Under the pieces are notes generated by a model. It ran no database searches, had not been told where the DNA came from, and saw only the letters and a list, made by a program, of their open reading frames with translations. Source: Erysipelotrichales bacterium (GTDB lineage: Bacteria; Bacillota_I; Bacilli_A; Erysipelotrichales; Erysipelotrichaceae). From it: a DNA stretch of 35,873 nucleotides. Location: positions 1 through 35,873 of the forward strand of contig JAFXJJ010000098.1 of assembly GCA_017532345.1 (NCBI GenBank). The letters run 5' to 3'. The translations under genes were made by a program, and so were the position numbers. Numbering within the stretch: position 1 is the stretch's first letter; each line of letters begins with the position of its first letter. Shown here in pieces: positions 1 through 6,922 of this stretch.

Positions 1-1237
1 CAGGCGATAATTTACCTGAGATATTCTTTTCTTGTTTACTCTTAGATTTACCTTTACGAGCTTCTTCACGTGCTTTTCTTGCTACTTCACGAGCTACCGC
101 AGCACGAATCATCTTACGAATTAGATTTTCAGCAATTTCTCTATTTTCTTCTAAATAGAAGCTCATCTTTTCACTTACTAAAGCATCTACTGCACTACGA
201 GCTTCAGGAGTACCTAATTTTCCCTTAGTTTGCCCTTCAAACTGTAGTAAGTGTTCAGGAATTTGGACACTAATAATTGTAGTTAATCCTTCACGGATAT
301 CGCCACCTTCTAAATTCTTATCCTTTTCCTTTAATAATCCATATTTACGAGCATAATCATTCACTGCTTTAGTGAAACCACTACGTAAGCCAGCTTCATG
401 TGTACCACCATCTTTAGTACGTACTAGGTTTACATAACTAAAGATATTCTCTGCATATGTATCAGTATATTGGAAAGCACATTCAATCTTAATTTGATTC
501 GTCATACCTTCAAATACAATTGGCTTATTCATTACTTGTTGACCTTCATTTAAGAATTCAACATAAGATTCTATACCATTATCATAATAGAATACATCTT
601 CTGTACCTTTATCTTCATCTTTGAAAATGATTGTTAAGCCTTTTAATAAGAAGGCTGTTTCTCTTAAACGTTCTTTTATTGTTTCATGAGAATAAGTAGT
701 TGTAGAGAAGATTGTATCATCTGCTAAGAATCTAACCTTACTGCCAGTTTTTCTTGTATCACCAAGAATTTCCATTGGCTTTACAACACTACCACCTTTT
801 TCAAAGCGCATGAAGTGAATTTTACCTTCATTACAAACAGTAACCTCAACCCATTTACTTAAAGCATTAACTACACTACTACCTACACCATGTAAGCCCC
901 CAGAAGTCTTATATCCACCTTCTTCAGAGAACTTACCACCTGCATGTAGTACAGTAAAGATAACTTCAAGCGCACTTTTTCCAGACTTATGTACACCACA
1001 AGGCATACCGCGTCCTTCATCTTCTACACACACTACACTTTTTTTCTCTAATGTGACAGTAATTTTCTTACCATATCCATTAATAGCTTCATCGACAGCA
1101 TTATCAAAGATTTCCCATACTAAATGGTGTAATCCTCTACTATCGGTAGAACCAATATACATACCTGGTCTTTTTCTAACTGCTTCTAATCCCTCTAATA
1201 TTTGAATAGACGAAGCATCATATGAATGATTAGCCAT
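1..1237 (-). CDS. parE: DNA topoisomerase IV subunit B, partial (3' end outside window)
   Basis: ATPase subunit of topoisomerase IV, which decatenates daughter chromosomes together with ParC. About 412 N-terminal residues are in the window. They begin MANHSYDASSIQ and show the GHKL ATPase signatures: RKRPGMYIGS, the N-box (EIFDNAVDEAI), the DEGRGMP loop and SGGLHGVGSSVVNAL. The transducer-domain QTKGKLGTPEAR segment follows. GSTDSRGLHHLVWEIFDN is more ParE-like than GyrB-like, and plsY lies divergently next door, which is the arrangement known from streptococci and staphylococci. A GAGGTG ribosome binding site precedes the ATG at 1237. The TOPRIM and C-terminal parts, and probably parC, lie to the left of the window. 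Confidence 0.93.
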   Translation of the reverse strand, partial: MANHSYDASSIQILEGLEAVRKRPGMYIGSTDSRGLHHLVWEIFDNAVDEAINGYGKKITVTLEKKSVVCVEDEGRGMPCGVHKSGKSALEVIFTVLHAGGKFSEEGGYKTSGGLHGVGSSVVNALSKWVEVTVCNEGKIHFMRFEKGGSVVKPMEILGDTRKTGSKVRFLADDTIFSTTTYSHETIKERLRETAFLLKGLTIIFKDEDKGTEDVFYYDNGIESYVEFLNEGQQVMNKPIVFEGMTNQIKIECAFQYTDTYAENIFSYVNLVRTKDGGTHEAGLRSGFTKAVNDYARKYGLLKEKDKNLEGGDIREGLTTIISVQIPEHLLQFEGQTKGKLGTPEARSAVDALVSEKMSFYLEENREIAENLIRKMIRAAVAREVARKAREEARKGKSKSKQEKNISGKLSP

Positions 1238-1331
1238 TTTAAAACACCTCACTGTTTGAAATTATATCATAAAAATTATTTTATTAAAAGCATTCTTGTG
1301 TTATGATTAAGATATAACGGAGGACAAATAA
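1238..1331. promoter_or_regulatory. Divergent parE/plsY intergenic region
   Basis: This 94-bp AT-rich gap must carry promoters for both divergent genes. On the + strand TATGAT near 1302 is a plausible -10 for plsY, but its -35 is poor, so no exact promoter is assigned. Both genes have clear ribosome binding sites: GAGGTG for parE and GGAGG for plsY. Confidence 0.4.
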
Positions 1332-1937
1332 ATGTTTAATATAAATATATTAATTGCTTTAGTTGTTGGTTATGTATTTGGTTCTATTCCATTCGCATTA
1401 GTGGTTGGAAAGGTCTTCTACAAAACTGATGTACGAGAACATGGTAGCGGTAACTTAGGGGGATCTAATGCAGGCCGAGTACTAGGAAAGAAAGCTGGGC
1501 TAGCAGTTATTTTACTAGATGCTTTTAAGTCAGTAATCGCTATGACGCTAGTATCGTTAATTGATCCATCAACTATTATGTATGCAGGTTTCGCAGCCGC
1601 TGTTGGACATTGTTACCCAATGTTTGCGAACTTCAAGGGTGGTAAAGCCGTAGCTACAATCGCTGGTTATGTATTAGGTTTAATCTTCTTTGGTTATGTA
1701 CCATTCTACAATGCACTTATTCCACTTGCAGTATTCTTATTAGTTTTAAAGCTTACTAAGTATGTTTCGTTATCTAGTATCATTATGTTAGGCTTAGCTG
1801 CTGTAATGACATTAGTTAATTCAGGTATCACTGAAGGCTTAACACTAGTCGTATTATGGGCATTCTCAACATATCGCCATAGAGGTAATATTGTACGTAT
1901 TAAAGAAGGTACAGAAAATAAAGTTAAATGGATTTAA
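1332..1937 (+). CDS. plsY: Acyl-phosphate:glycerol-3-phosphate acyltransferase PlsY
   Basis: Integral membrane enzyme that transfers an acyl chain from acyl-phosphate to the sn-1 position of glycerol-3-phosphate, the first step of phospholipid synthesis in most Gram-positives. At 201 aa it is the usual family length. It shows the PlsY signatures: GSIPFALVVGK near residue 17, the glycerol-phosphate loop HGSGNLGGSNAGRVLG (about 37-52), and GHCYPMFANFKGGKAVAT (about 92-109). Several hydrophobic helices surround these. A GGAGG sits 8 bases before the ATG. It is divergent from parE, a conserved pairing, and is followed by a strong terminator, so it is probably monocistronic. Confidence 0.95.
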   Translation: MFNINILIALVVGYVFGSIPFALVVGKVFYKTDVREHGSGNLGGSNAGRVLGKKAGLAVILLDAFKSVIAMTLVSLIDPSTIMYAGFAAAVGHCYPMFANFKGGKAVATIAGYVLGLIFFGYVPFYNALIPLAVFLLVLKLTKYVSLSSIIMLGLAAVMTLVNSGITEGLTLVVLWAFSTYRHRGNIVRIKEGTENKVKWI

Positions 1938-1941
1938 AAAG

Positions 1942-1978
1942 AGTGGCATTTGATTATTATCAAGTGCCACTTTTTATT
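1942..1978. terminator. Bidirectional hairpin terminator after plsY
   Basis: AGTGGCATTTGAT and ATCAAGTGCCACT form a 13-bp stem (one G-T pair) with a 4-base loop. It is followed by T5AT3 on the + strand and preceded by A5, so it can also act leftward. Its right arm overlaps the stop codon of the leftward gene ending at 1960. Confidence 0.85.
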
Positions 1979-2586
1979 TGGTTAAAATAGTTATCACAGA
2001 ATGTATTCCATTCTATTTCATAAATATCATGTGGTACCCATTTCAAATCTAATGGAGAATACACATTACGTTTTCTTGCTTCCTTAACAAATCCATGAAT
2101 ATATTCATTATCTTCAGTATAAAAGCCTTTAACTATAGTAATCCCTTTTTGGTTTGCTACAAATAGCCGTGTATGTCCATCTGCAGATATTAGAGTATCT
2201 TCACTTTTAATAAGTGGAATAATAATATCTTCTCCACTATTTACAAAACTCATTACAGCATCTACCTTATCAGCATCTACTAGGAATTGAGATGGTTGTA
2301 TATCCTTTAAAGCAACATCAAACGTTTCTACTGTTTCATACTGCTTGAGTAGCTTGCCTGCAGTATCATAGAAATCTGTTATATGCTCTGTGTAAAAACG
2401 ATACTCTTCAATTACTTCTTCAACATTGATACCCTCATCGTAAGCAACTATCGCACTATGATTATCTTTGATACGAAACGAGCAACATAATATATCATCT
2501 ACTATAAATGCACCATGCTCTTTCAATACATTACTATCAAATCTCTCATCATCATACGTATTAATACGTTCTATCTTATGTGACAT
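1960..2586 (-). CDS. ParB/sulfiredoxin-like domain protein of unknown function
   Basis: A 208-aa soluble protein. The middle (IQPSQFLVDADKVDAVMSF, then an 'IIIPLI...DTLISADGHTRLFVA' stretch) resembles the N-terminal ParB/Srx fold, where a DGHxR segment contributes to nucleotide binding. No helix-turn-helix follows, so it is not a chromosome-partition ParB. An in-frame GTG at 2610 is possible, but the ATG at 2586 is preferred because GAGGT (2594-2598) sits at ideal distance. That region also holds the stop of the upstream XRE gene at 2600, so the two genes are probably co-translated. The function is unknown; the ParB/Srx assignment comes from motif reading only. Confidence 0.6.
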   Translation of the reverse strand: MSHKIERINTYDDERFDSNVLKEHGAFIVDDILCCSFRIKDNHSAIVAYDEGINVEEVIEEYRFYTEHITDFYDTAGKLLKQYETVETFDVALKDIQPSQFLVDADKVDAVMSFVNSGEDIIIPLIKSEDTLISADGHTRLFVANQKGITIVKGFYTEDNEYIHGFVKEARKRNVYSPLDLKWVPHDIYEIEWNTFCDNYFNQIKSGT

Positions 2587-2599
2587 TATACTTACCTCA

Positions 2600-3013
2600 T
2601 TACTTATCACTCATATAGGCGCAGGCACAAGCAACACCAATGCCCATTAATACCCATGGTGTCGCTGCCTCAACAAATTCATATAATGCACCACCTATAT
2701 TAGTACTAATTAATCGTATACTTACCACAATAAATACTAGGATACTTGTAACTAATATTAATCGTTTATTACTCTCAAACGTTTTAGAATCTTTCTCAAT
2801 CTTTGCGATCATTTCTTTATTTCCCTTTAATAAATCATCTAAACTAATATGGTATAAATCACTCATATTTATCACACTTATAATATCAGGTAATGATTTC
2901 TCATTTTCCCAATTTGAGATAGTTTGCCTTGTAACCATAAGCTTCTCAGCTGCTTGTTCTTGTGTTAAGCCTGAATTCATTCTAGCTTCTTTTAATTTCT
3001 TTCCAAGTTCCAT
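2600..3013 (-). CDS. XRE-family regulator with two C-terminal membrane helices
   Basis: A 137-aa protein. Residues 4-60 form an HTH_3/Cro-type DNA-binding domain (LKEARMNSGLTQEQAAEKL...TRQTISNWENEKSLPD). A charged linker follows, then two hydrophobic segments at about 84-104 and 108-132, so the regulator appears membrane-tethered. A perfect AAGGAGGT lies 8 bases before the ATG. A promoter (TTGATA-17-TATATA) and a 22-bp palindrome lie upstream, which suggests autoregulation. It is followed without a gap by the ParB-like gene. What signal it senses is not visible. Confidence 0.85.
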   Translation of the reverse strand: MELGKKLKEARMNSGLTQEQAAEKLMVTRQTISNWENEKSLPDIISVINMSDLYHISLDDLLKGNKEMIAKIEKDSKTFESNKRLILVTSILVFIVVSIRLISTNIGGALYEFVEAATPWVLMGIGVACACAYMSDK

Positions 3014-3039
3014 AAGGTTACCTCCTTCTACAAAGATTG

Positions 3040-3068
3040 TATATAATACTTTAATTATAATCTATCAA
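3040..3068 (-). promoter_or_regulatory. Promoter of the XRE regulator gene
   Basis: On the minus strand TTGATA (3068-3063), a 17-bp spacer and TATATA (3045-3040) give a near-consensus sigma-A promoter ending shortly before the AAGGAGGT and ATG at 3013. Confidence 0.6.
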
Positions 3069-3093
3069 ATGTTCTTTACATTGTGGGGAATTA

Positions 3094-3115
3094 TATGTCA
3101 AAAGGTTTTGACATA
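3094..3115. promoter_or_regulatory. 22-bp palindromic operator candidate
   Basis: TATGTCAAAA-GG-TTTTGACATA is an inverted repeat with perfect 10-bp arms and a 2-base centre. It lies upstream of the XRE promoter and just downstream of the GNAT stop. It is a likely binding site for the XRE protein, though this link is inferred from position only. Confidence 0.5.
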
Positions 3116-3154
3116 ACTCTATTTACTTCTTCTTAGCTCTTACAATATACATTT

Positions 3155-3652
3155 CTAAATATTCTTAGCATAATAAAGCACATATATTTGTTCACCATCA
3201 GGATATACTTCAGTCCCCAACTTCACAAATTCCGTAAACCCATAATGAAAATATATCTGCATATTCGTTACTACATTAGGTTCTACACCCAGCGTTACCT
3301 TTTCATATCCTCTTGATTTCAAATCACTTAGCATGAACTTAAACAAGCTAGAAAAATATCCTTTACCTTGATACTCCTCTACTGTTCTAAAGGCAGATAA
3401 ATATGCTACTGTATCATTTACTAAACCATCGCTGTTTTGCACGATACTACTATCTAATAATGCTGTACATTCAGTTATTATTTCACCATCTAGGATTCCA
3501 TAATACGTAATACTTTGTCCCTTACTGGCACGTTCTAACGATCTTTCTTTCCAAATAACCCAATTACTATCATCTCTATTACTTCTAACTAGGTAATCCC
3601 ATCTGCTATTCATTTCATTAATACTAGCTACCTTACAAACAAAATTACTCAT
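3155..3652 (-). CDS. GNAT family N-acetyltransferase
   Basis: A 165-aa cytosolic acetyl-CoA-dependent N-acetyltransferase. The acetyl-CoA pyrophosphate loop (motif A, R/QxxGxG/A) is seen as VEEYQGKGYFSSLFKF around residues 92-107, followed by a motif-B-like YFHYGFTEF near 134-142. The substrate cannot be read from sequence. AGGAGA precedes the ATG. It lies 18 bp downstream of the methyltransferase gene and probably shares its transcript. Confidence 0.85.
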   Translation of the reverse strand: MSNFVCKVASINEMNSRWDYLVRSNRDDSNWVIWKERSLERASKGQSITYYGILDGEIITECTALLDSSIVQNSDGLVNDTVAYLSAFRTVEEYQGKGYFSSLFKFMLSDLKSRGYEKVTLGVEPNVVTNMQIYFHYGFTEFVKLGTEVYPDGEQIYVLYYAKNI

Positions 3653-3670
3653 ATCAAATCTCCTATAAAA

Positions 3671-4459
3671 CTATTGTTTTTGATACTCATATAATCGATA
3701 CATCTTCTTAGATATATTCCCTCCAAAGACTGATTTAAATATCATTTTCTCAATACCATTCAACTCATTTATTAATTCAATTGGGGTCAATTCATGCTCA
3801 GCTATAAACTGTAAGCCTGTATTCTCCTCTAACACTTTAGGATCATCAATACCATATACTAAGCTAACACCTACATCATTAATAGGATTCTTATATTTAG
3901 ATGCTTTCGCAGCAAATACGGTGTAGCAGTCCACTAAGATATTAACCTTCTTAAAATGGTTACATAAGTTATTTAAAGTCTGTTGTAGCTCGTGTAACTG
4001 CAAATACATACTAACTCCTTCCATAACAATAATCGCATTCTTATCATTAGGAATAGCTTTAAGCCATGCACTTTCTCTTACATCTGATTCAATCATATGA
4101 TATTCACTAGATTCTTTAAAGAATTTTCTTCTTTCCTCTATAACACTTGGGAAGTCAACATCATACCAAAGATGCCCATTAGTACCAATACGTTCAATAC
4201 GACTATCCATCCCACAACCAATATGAATAACAACAGCTTCCTCATCATTAGTCATTTGTCGTTTAAGCCACTTATCAAATACAGCAGAACGCATCCCCAT
4301 ATAGTAAGCTAACCATTTTGACTTAGATTTTCCCTTTAATTCAAAGCCTTCTGCACTCCATATTTCCTCAGCTTTAGAATCATCTAATATTATTCCTCTT
4401 TTACTAACTAACGCTTTACCATATAGTGGTATATACAGTGTCTTATTTACATTATTCAT
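3671..4459 (-). CDS. Class I SAM-dependent methyltransferase, LCM/PPM1/TcmP family
   Basis: A 262-aa methyltransferase of the leucine-carboxyl-methyltransferase-like family (COG3315 type). The SAM-binding glycine motif is HIGCGMDSR (about 100-108), followed by the acidic ribose-binding strand YDVDFPSVIEERR and the IIVMEGVSMYL motif typical of this family. R53 near the start (GMRSAVFD) also fits. Bacterial members O-methylate small acids, and the substrate here is unknown. AGGAGG sits before the ATG. The TTGATT-17-TATGAT promoter at 4501-4529 lies upstream, and the GNAT gene follows closely. Confidence 0.82.
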   Translation of the reverse strand: MNNVNKTLYIPLYGKALVSKRGIILDDSKAEEIWSAEGFELKGKSKSKWLAYYMGMRSAVFDKWLKRQMTNDEEAVVIHIGCGMDSRIERIGTNGHLWYDVDFPSVIEERRKFFKESSEYHMIESDVRESAWLKAIPNDKNAIIVMEGVSMYLQLHELQQTLNNLCNHFKKVNILVDCYTVFAAKASKYKNPINDVGVSLVYGIDDPKVLEENTGLQFIAEHELTPIELINELNGIEKMIFKSVFGGNISKKMYRLYEYQKQ

Positions 4460-4500
4460 AATGTCCTCCTAGTAGACTAATATTTACTTTATTTATGAAA

Positions 4501-4529
4501 ATCATATCCTAAACTTATATATTAATCAA
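4501..4529 (-). promoter_or_regulatory. Promoter of the methyltransferase-GNAT unit (repeat copy A)
   Basis: On the minus strand TTGATT (4529-4524), a 17-bp spacer and TATGAT (4506-4501). The same hexamers and spacing, and most of the spacer bases, recur at 9975-10003. Confidence 0.7.
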
Positions 4530-4530
4530 G

Positions 4531-4566
4531 TAACAAAAACAGTAGATATCATATCAATATCTACTG
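4531..4566 (-). terminator. Terminator of the ahpCF-like unit
   Basis: CAGTAGATAT (4540-4549) pairs with ATATCTACTG (4557-4566) around a 7-base loop. On the minus strand it runs into TTTTTGTTA. It lies 25 bp past the stop of the AhpF-like gene. Confidence 0.8.
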
Positions 4567-4591
4567 TCTAAGTTAGTATTAAATACATGAG

Positions 4592-6235
4592 TTAATTTAG
4601 ACTTTCGATTAGTTCTAAAACCTCAAGTATACTTTTCTTTCCGAAAAACACATGTTCATCATTAATAATCATACATGGAACACTCATTACCTTATACTTA
4701 TTTTTTAAATCTTCAAAATGATGAATATCATAAACCTCAGCAGTTATATTCTTACTCATTGCAGCTATATGCTGAGCAGCTATAACTAAATCTGGACACA
4801 TCGTACATGATAATGATACTAATACTTTAATTCTGACCTTTTTATTAATGTTTTTAATTCGTGCTTTAATAACATCATCTAAAGATTGCCCAGGACCTGC
4901 TACATTATATAAACCAAGTACAAATGAAGTAAATTCATGGCCACCAGGAACTCCATGGAATGCAAGACCAGAATATGCTTCATCTGAAGTATACACTTTA
5001 ACGCAAGGTAGTAATTCTGCTTCACTATTATGTATAATATTCATTTTAAGTTTATCACTCATAGCAACTAGCTGCTCTACATATTCTTGTAGTTCTTGAG
5101 AGATAGGACGATTATCTACACACACTTTAAGTATAAGATGATTAGTCATTCGTTCAAATACAGTATTAAGTTGCGCTCTCATTTCCGCTGTAAATAGATT
5201 ATTTTCTTTATCACTATCATCTTTATCTATAGTTTTATTAGAATTAGTTCTCAGCGCTTTACTATTAAGCATTGGTTCTTTTGTACTTAACCCTGTTCTT
5301 CGTTGTACTTCTGCTACATATTTTTCTAATTCGGTTGCTGCTAATGCCCCATCACTAGTAGCCGTAACCACTTGTCTCAAGGACTTAACACAAATATCAC
5401 CAGCTGCATAAAGACCATCAACACTAGTTTTTTGAGATTTGTCAGTAATAATATAACCATGTTCATCTAATCTAGCAATATCCTTCACTAGTTCAGTTGC
5501 TGGTGCATATCCTACGAAGACAAAGACACCAAATGTTTCACCATCTTCAGCATGATGCTCGATAGTTTCATTAGTTTTAGTATTCTTATATCGAATATAA
5601 TCTATACCATTATCTCCAGCTATCTCTTCAACAACAGTATTAGTTAAGATAGTGATTTTCTCATGACTTCTAGCTTGATCTGCAACTGCTTCAGCACAAG
5701 AGAAATCATCACCTCTAATTAAGATAGTAACGTGGCGTGCAAATTTAGTTAAAAAGACACTTTCTTCTGCAGCTGCATAGCCTCCACCAATCACGAAAAC
5801 TTCTTTACCAGTGAAAAATTCACCGTCACAGGTAGCACAATATGCAACACCTCTGCCTCTAAATTCTTTTTCACCGATAAATCCTACTTGCTTTGGATGT
5901 GCTCCTGTTGCTAATAAAACACCAAGACATTTATAATCACCACGATTTGTATGAACAATCTTCACGTCTTCTTCTAAACTTAAACCAACTACCTCAGCAA
6001 TTAAGAATTCTGTACCAAAATATTCTGCTTGACTATACATTGTATCAGTCAATTCTTTACCACTACATACACCTACACCTGGATAATTCACTACTTCATG
6101 GGTAATTGCGATATTGCCACCAAAGCTTTCTTTTTCTAGTAATAAAACACTATATTTTGCACGTGTAAGATATATGGCAGCAGTTAGACCTGCTGGACCA
6201 CCACCAATTATAACAACATCATAAAGTTCATTCAT
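4592..6235 (-). CDS. AhpF-like peroxiredoxin reductase with permuted domain order
   Basis: A 547-aa flavoprotein disulfide reductase, expected to pass electrons from NAD(P)H through FAD to disulfide centres and on to AhpC. Residues 1-310 are a thioredoxin-reductase-like module with the FAD motif GGGPAGLTAA (11-20), redox pair CATC (133-136), NAD(P) motif GGGYAAAE and an AAGDICV FAD signature. A polar linker (about 312-345) leads to a C-terminal tandem thioredoxin-fold region with CTMC at 477-480 and a cis-Pro SVPC. In E. coli AhpF the CxxC domain is N-terminal, so the order is swapped here. The NADPH-type HRR motif is absent (LIRGDDF), which hints at NADH. The start codon overlaps the ahpC stop (TAATG). 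Confidence 0.87.
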   Translation of the reverse strand: MNELYDVVIIGGGPAGLTAAIYLTRAKYSVLLLEKESFGGNIAITHEVVNYPGVGVCSGKELTDTMYSQAEYFGTEFLIAEVVGLSLEEDVKIVHTNRGDYKCLGVLLATGAHPKQVGFIGEKEFRGRGVAYCATCDGEFFTGKEVFVIGGGYAAAEESVFLTKFARHVTILIRGDDFSCAEAVADQARSHEKITILTNTVVEEIAGDNGIDYIRYKNTKTNETIEHHAEDGETFGVFVFVGYAPATELVKDIARLDEHGYIITDKSQKTSVDGLYAAGDICVKSLRQVVTATSDGALAATELEKYVAEVQRRTGLSTKEPMLNSKALRTNSNKTIDKDDSDKENNLFTAEMRAQLNTVFERMTNHLILKVCVDNRPISQELQEYVEQLVAMSDKLKMNIIHNSEAELLPCVKVYTSDEAYSGLAFHGVPGGHEFTSFVLGLYNVAGPGQSLDDVIKARIKNINKKVRIKVLVSLSCTMCPDLVIAAQHIAAMSKNITAEVYDIHHFEDLKNKYKVMSVPCMIINDEHVFFGKKSILEVLELIESLN

Positions 6236-6798
6236 TATAGCTGTCCTATTAAATCTAAGCTTGGTTTTAATGTTTCAGCTCCTGGCTTCCAATTAGCAGG
6301 ACATACTTGGTCACCATGTGCATGAACAAATTGACATGCTTGCACTTTACGCAATAATTCTTCTGCATTGCGTCCGACATTACCTGCTGTCACCTCATAT
6401 CCAACAATCTTTCCTTCTGGATTAATAATAAATGTACCTCTTTCAGCCATACCATCTGACTCAATTAAAACCTCAAAGCTTTTTGAAATACAATGCGTTG
6501 GATCTGCTATCATTGGATAATTAATCTTTCTAATACGTTCTGATGCATCATGCCAAGCTTTATGAACAAAATGAGTATCTGTTGATACTGAATAAATTTC
6601 ACATCCCATTTCTCTAAATTGTTCATACTTTTCAGCTAAATCCTCTAATTCTGTAGGATATACAAAAGTAAAGTCTGCTGGATAAAAGAAGAATACACTC
6701 CATTTACCTAAAATATCTTCTTTTGTTACTGCTTTAAAATCATTTTGATGAAATGCTGTTGCTTTAAAATCTGCAACTTCTCTGTTAATCATTGACAT
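6235..6798 (-). CDS. ahpC: AhpC-type peroxiredoxin lacking the peroxidatic cysteine
   Basis: A 187-aa protein, the same length as E. coli AhpC and colinear with it, from MSMINREV to SLDLIGQL. The family reduces peroxides through a peroxidatic Cys47 and a resolving Cys166. Here the resolving site QVCPANW (Cys166) and the active-site Pro40, Thr44 and Arg120 are kept, but residue 47 is Tyr (FTFVYPTELEDL; codon TAT at 6660-6658) where Cys (TGT/TGC) is expected. Other cysteines are at 66, 103 and 155. Classic peroxidase chemistry should therefore be absent. The start at 6798 is chosen for its AAGGAGTT site; a longer frame to 6867 would overlap the promoter area. It is translationally coupled to the reductase. 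Confidence 0.9.
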   Translation of the reverse strand: MSMINREVADFKATAFHQNDFKAVTKEDILGKWSVFFFYPADFTFVYPTELEDLAEKYEQFREMGCEIYSVSTDTHFVHKAWHDASERIRKINYPMIADPTHCISKSFEVLIESDGMAERGTFIINPEGKIVGYEVTAGNVGRNAEELLRKVQACQFVHAHGDQVCPANWKPGAETLKPSLDLIGQL

Positions 6799-6832
6799 AA
6801 TATAACTCCTTTTCTTATTTTTTATTCCCCTA

Positions 6833-6910
6833 TTATAAGTTTTCCCATTACCATGAAAAATACACATAATTCTTCAAAAAAAGGTAATACTAACTAATGA
6901 AAACTTATAA
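6833..6910. promoter_or_regulatory. Inverted-repeat control region between ahpC and the transporter
   Basis: TTATAAGTTTTC (6833-6844) and GAAAACTTATAA (6899-6910) are perfect 12-bp inverted copies 54 bp apart. Each copy contains a -10-like TATAAT or TATAAA for the gene it faces, and the -35 regions are poor. This fits two promoters controlled by one regulator. The regulator is not identified. Confidence 0.55.
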
Positions 6911-6922
6911 ACGAGGTGTAAT

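Noticed and set aside
4097-4312. Rightward ORF inside the methyltransferase gene
   Set aside because: Shadow frame with no ribosome site; the opposite strand has clear methyltransferase motifs.
6658-6660. AhpC active site as a selenocysteine
   Set aside because: The codon is TAT, not TGA, so a recoded selenocysteine is excluded.
6799-6867. Longer AhpC with a 23-residue extension
   Set aside because: It overlaps the promoter and inverted repeat; the 187-aa form matches the family and has AAGGAGTT.
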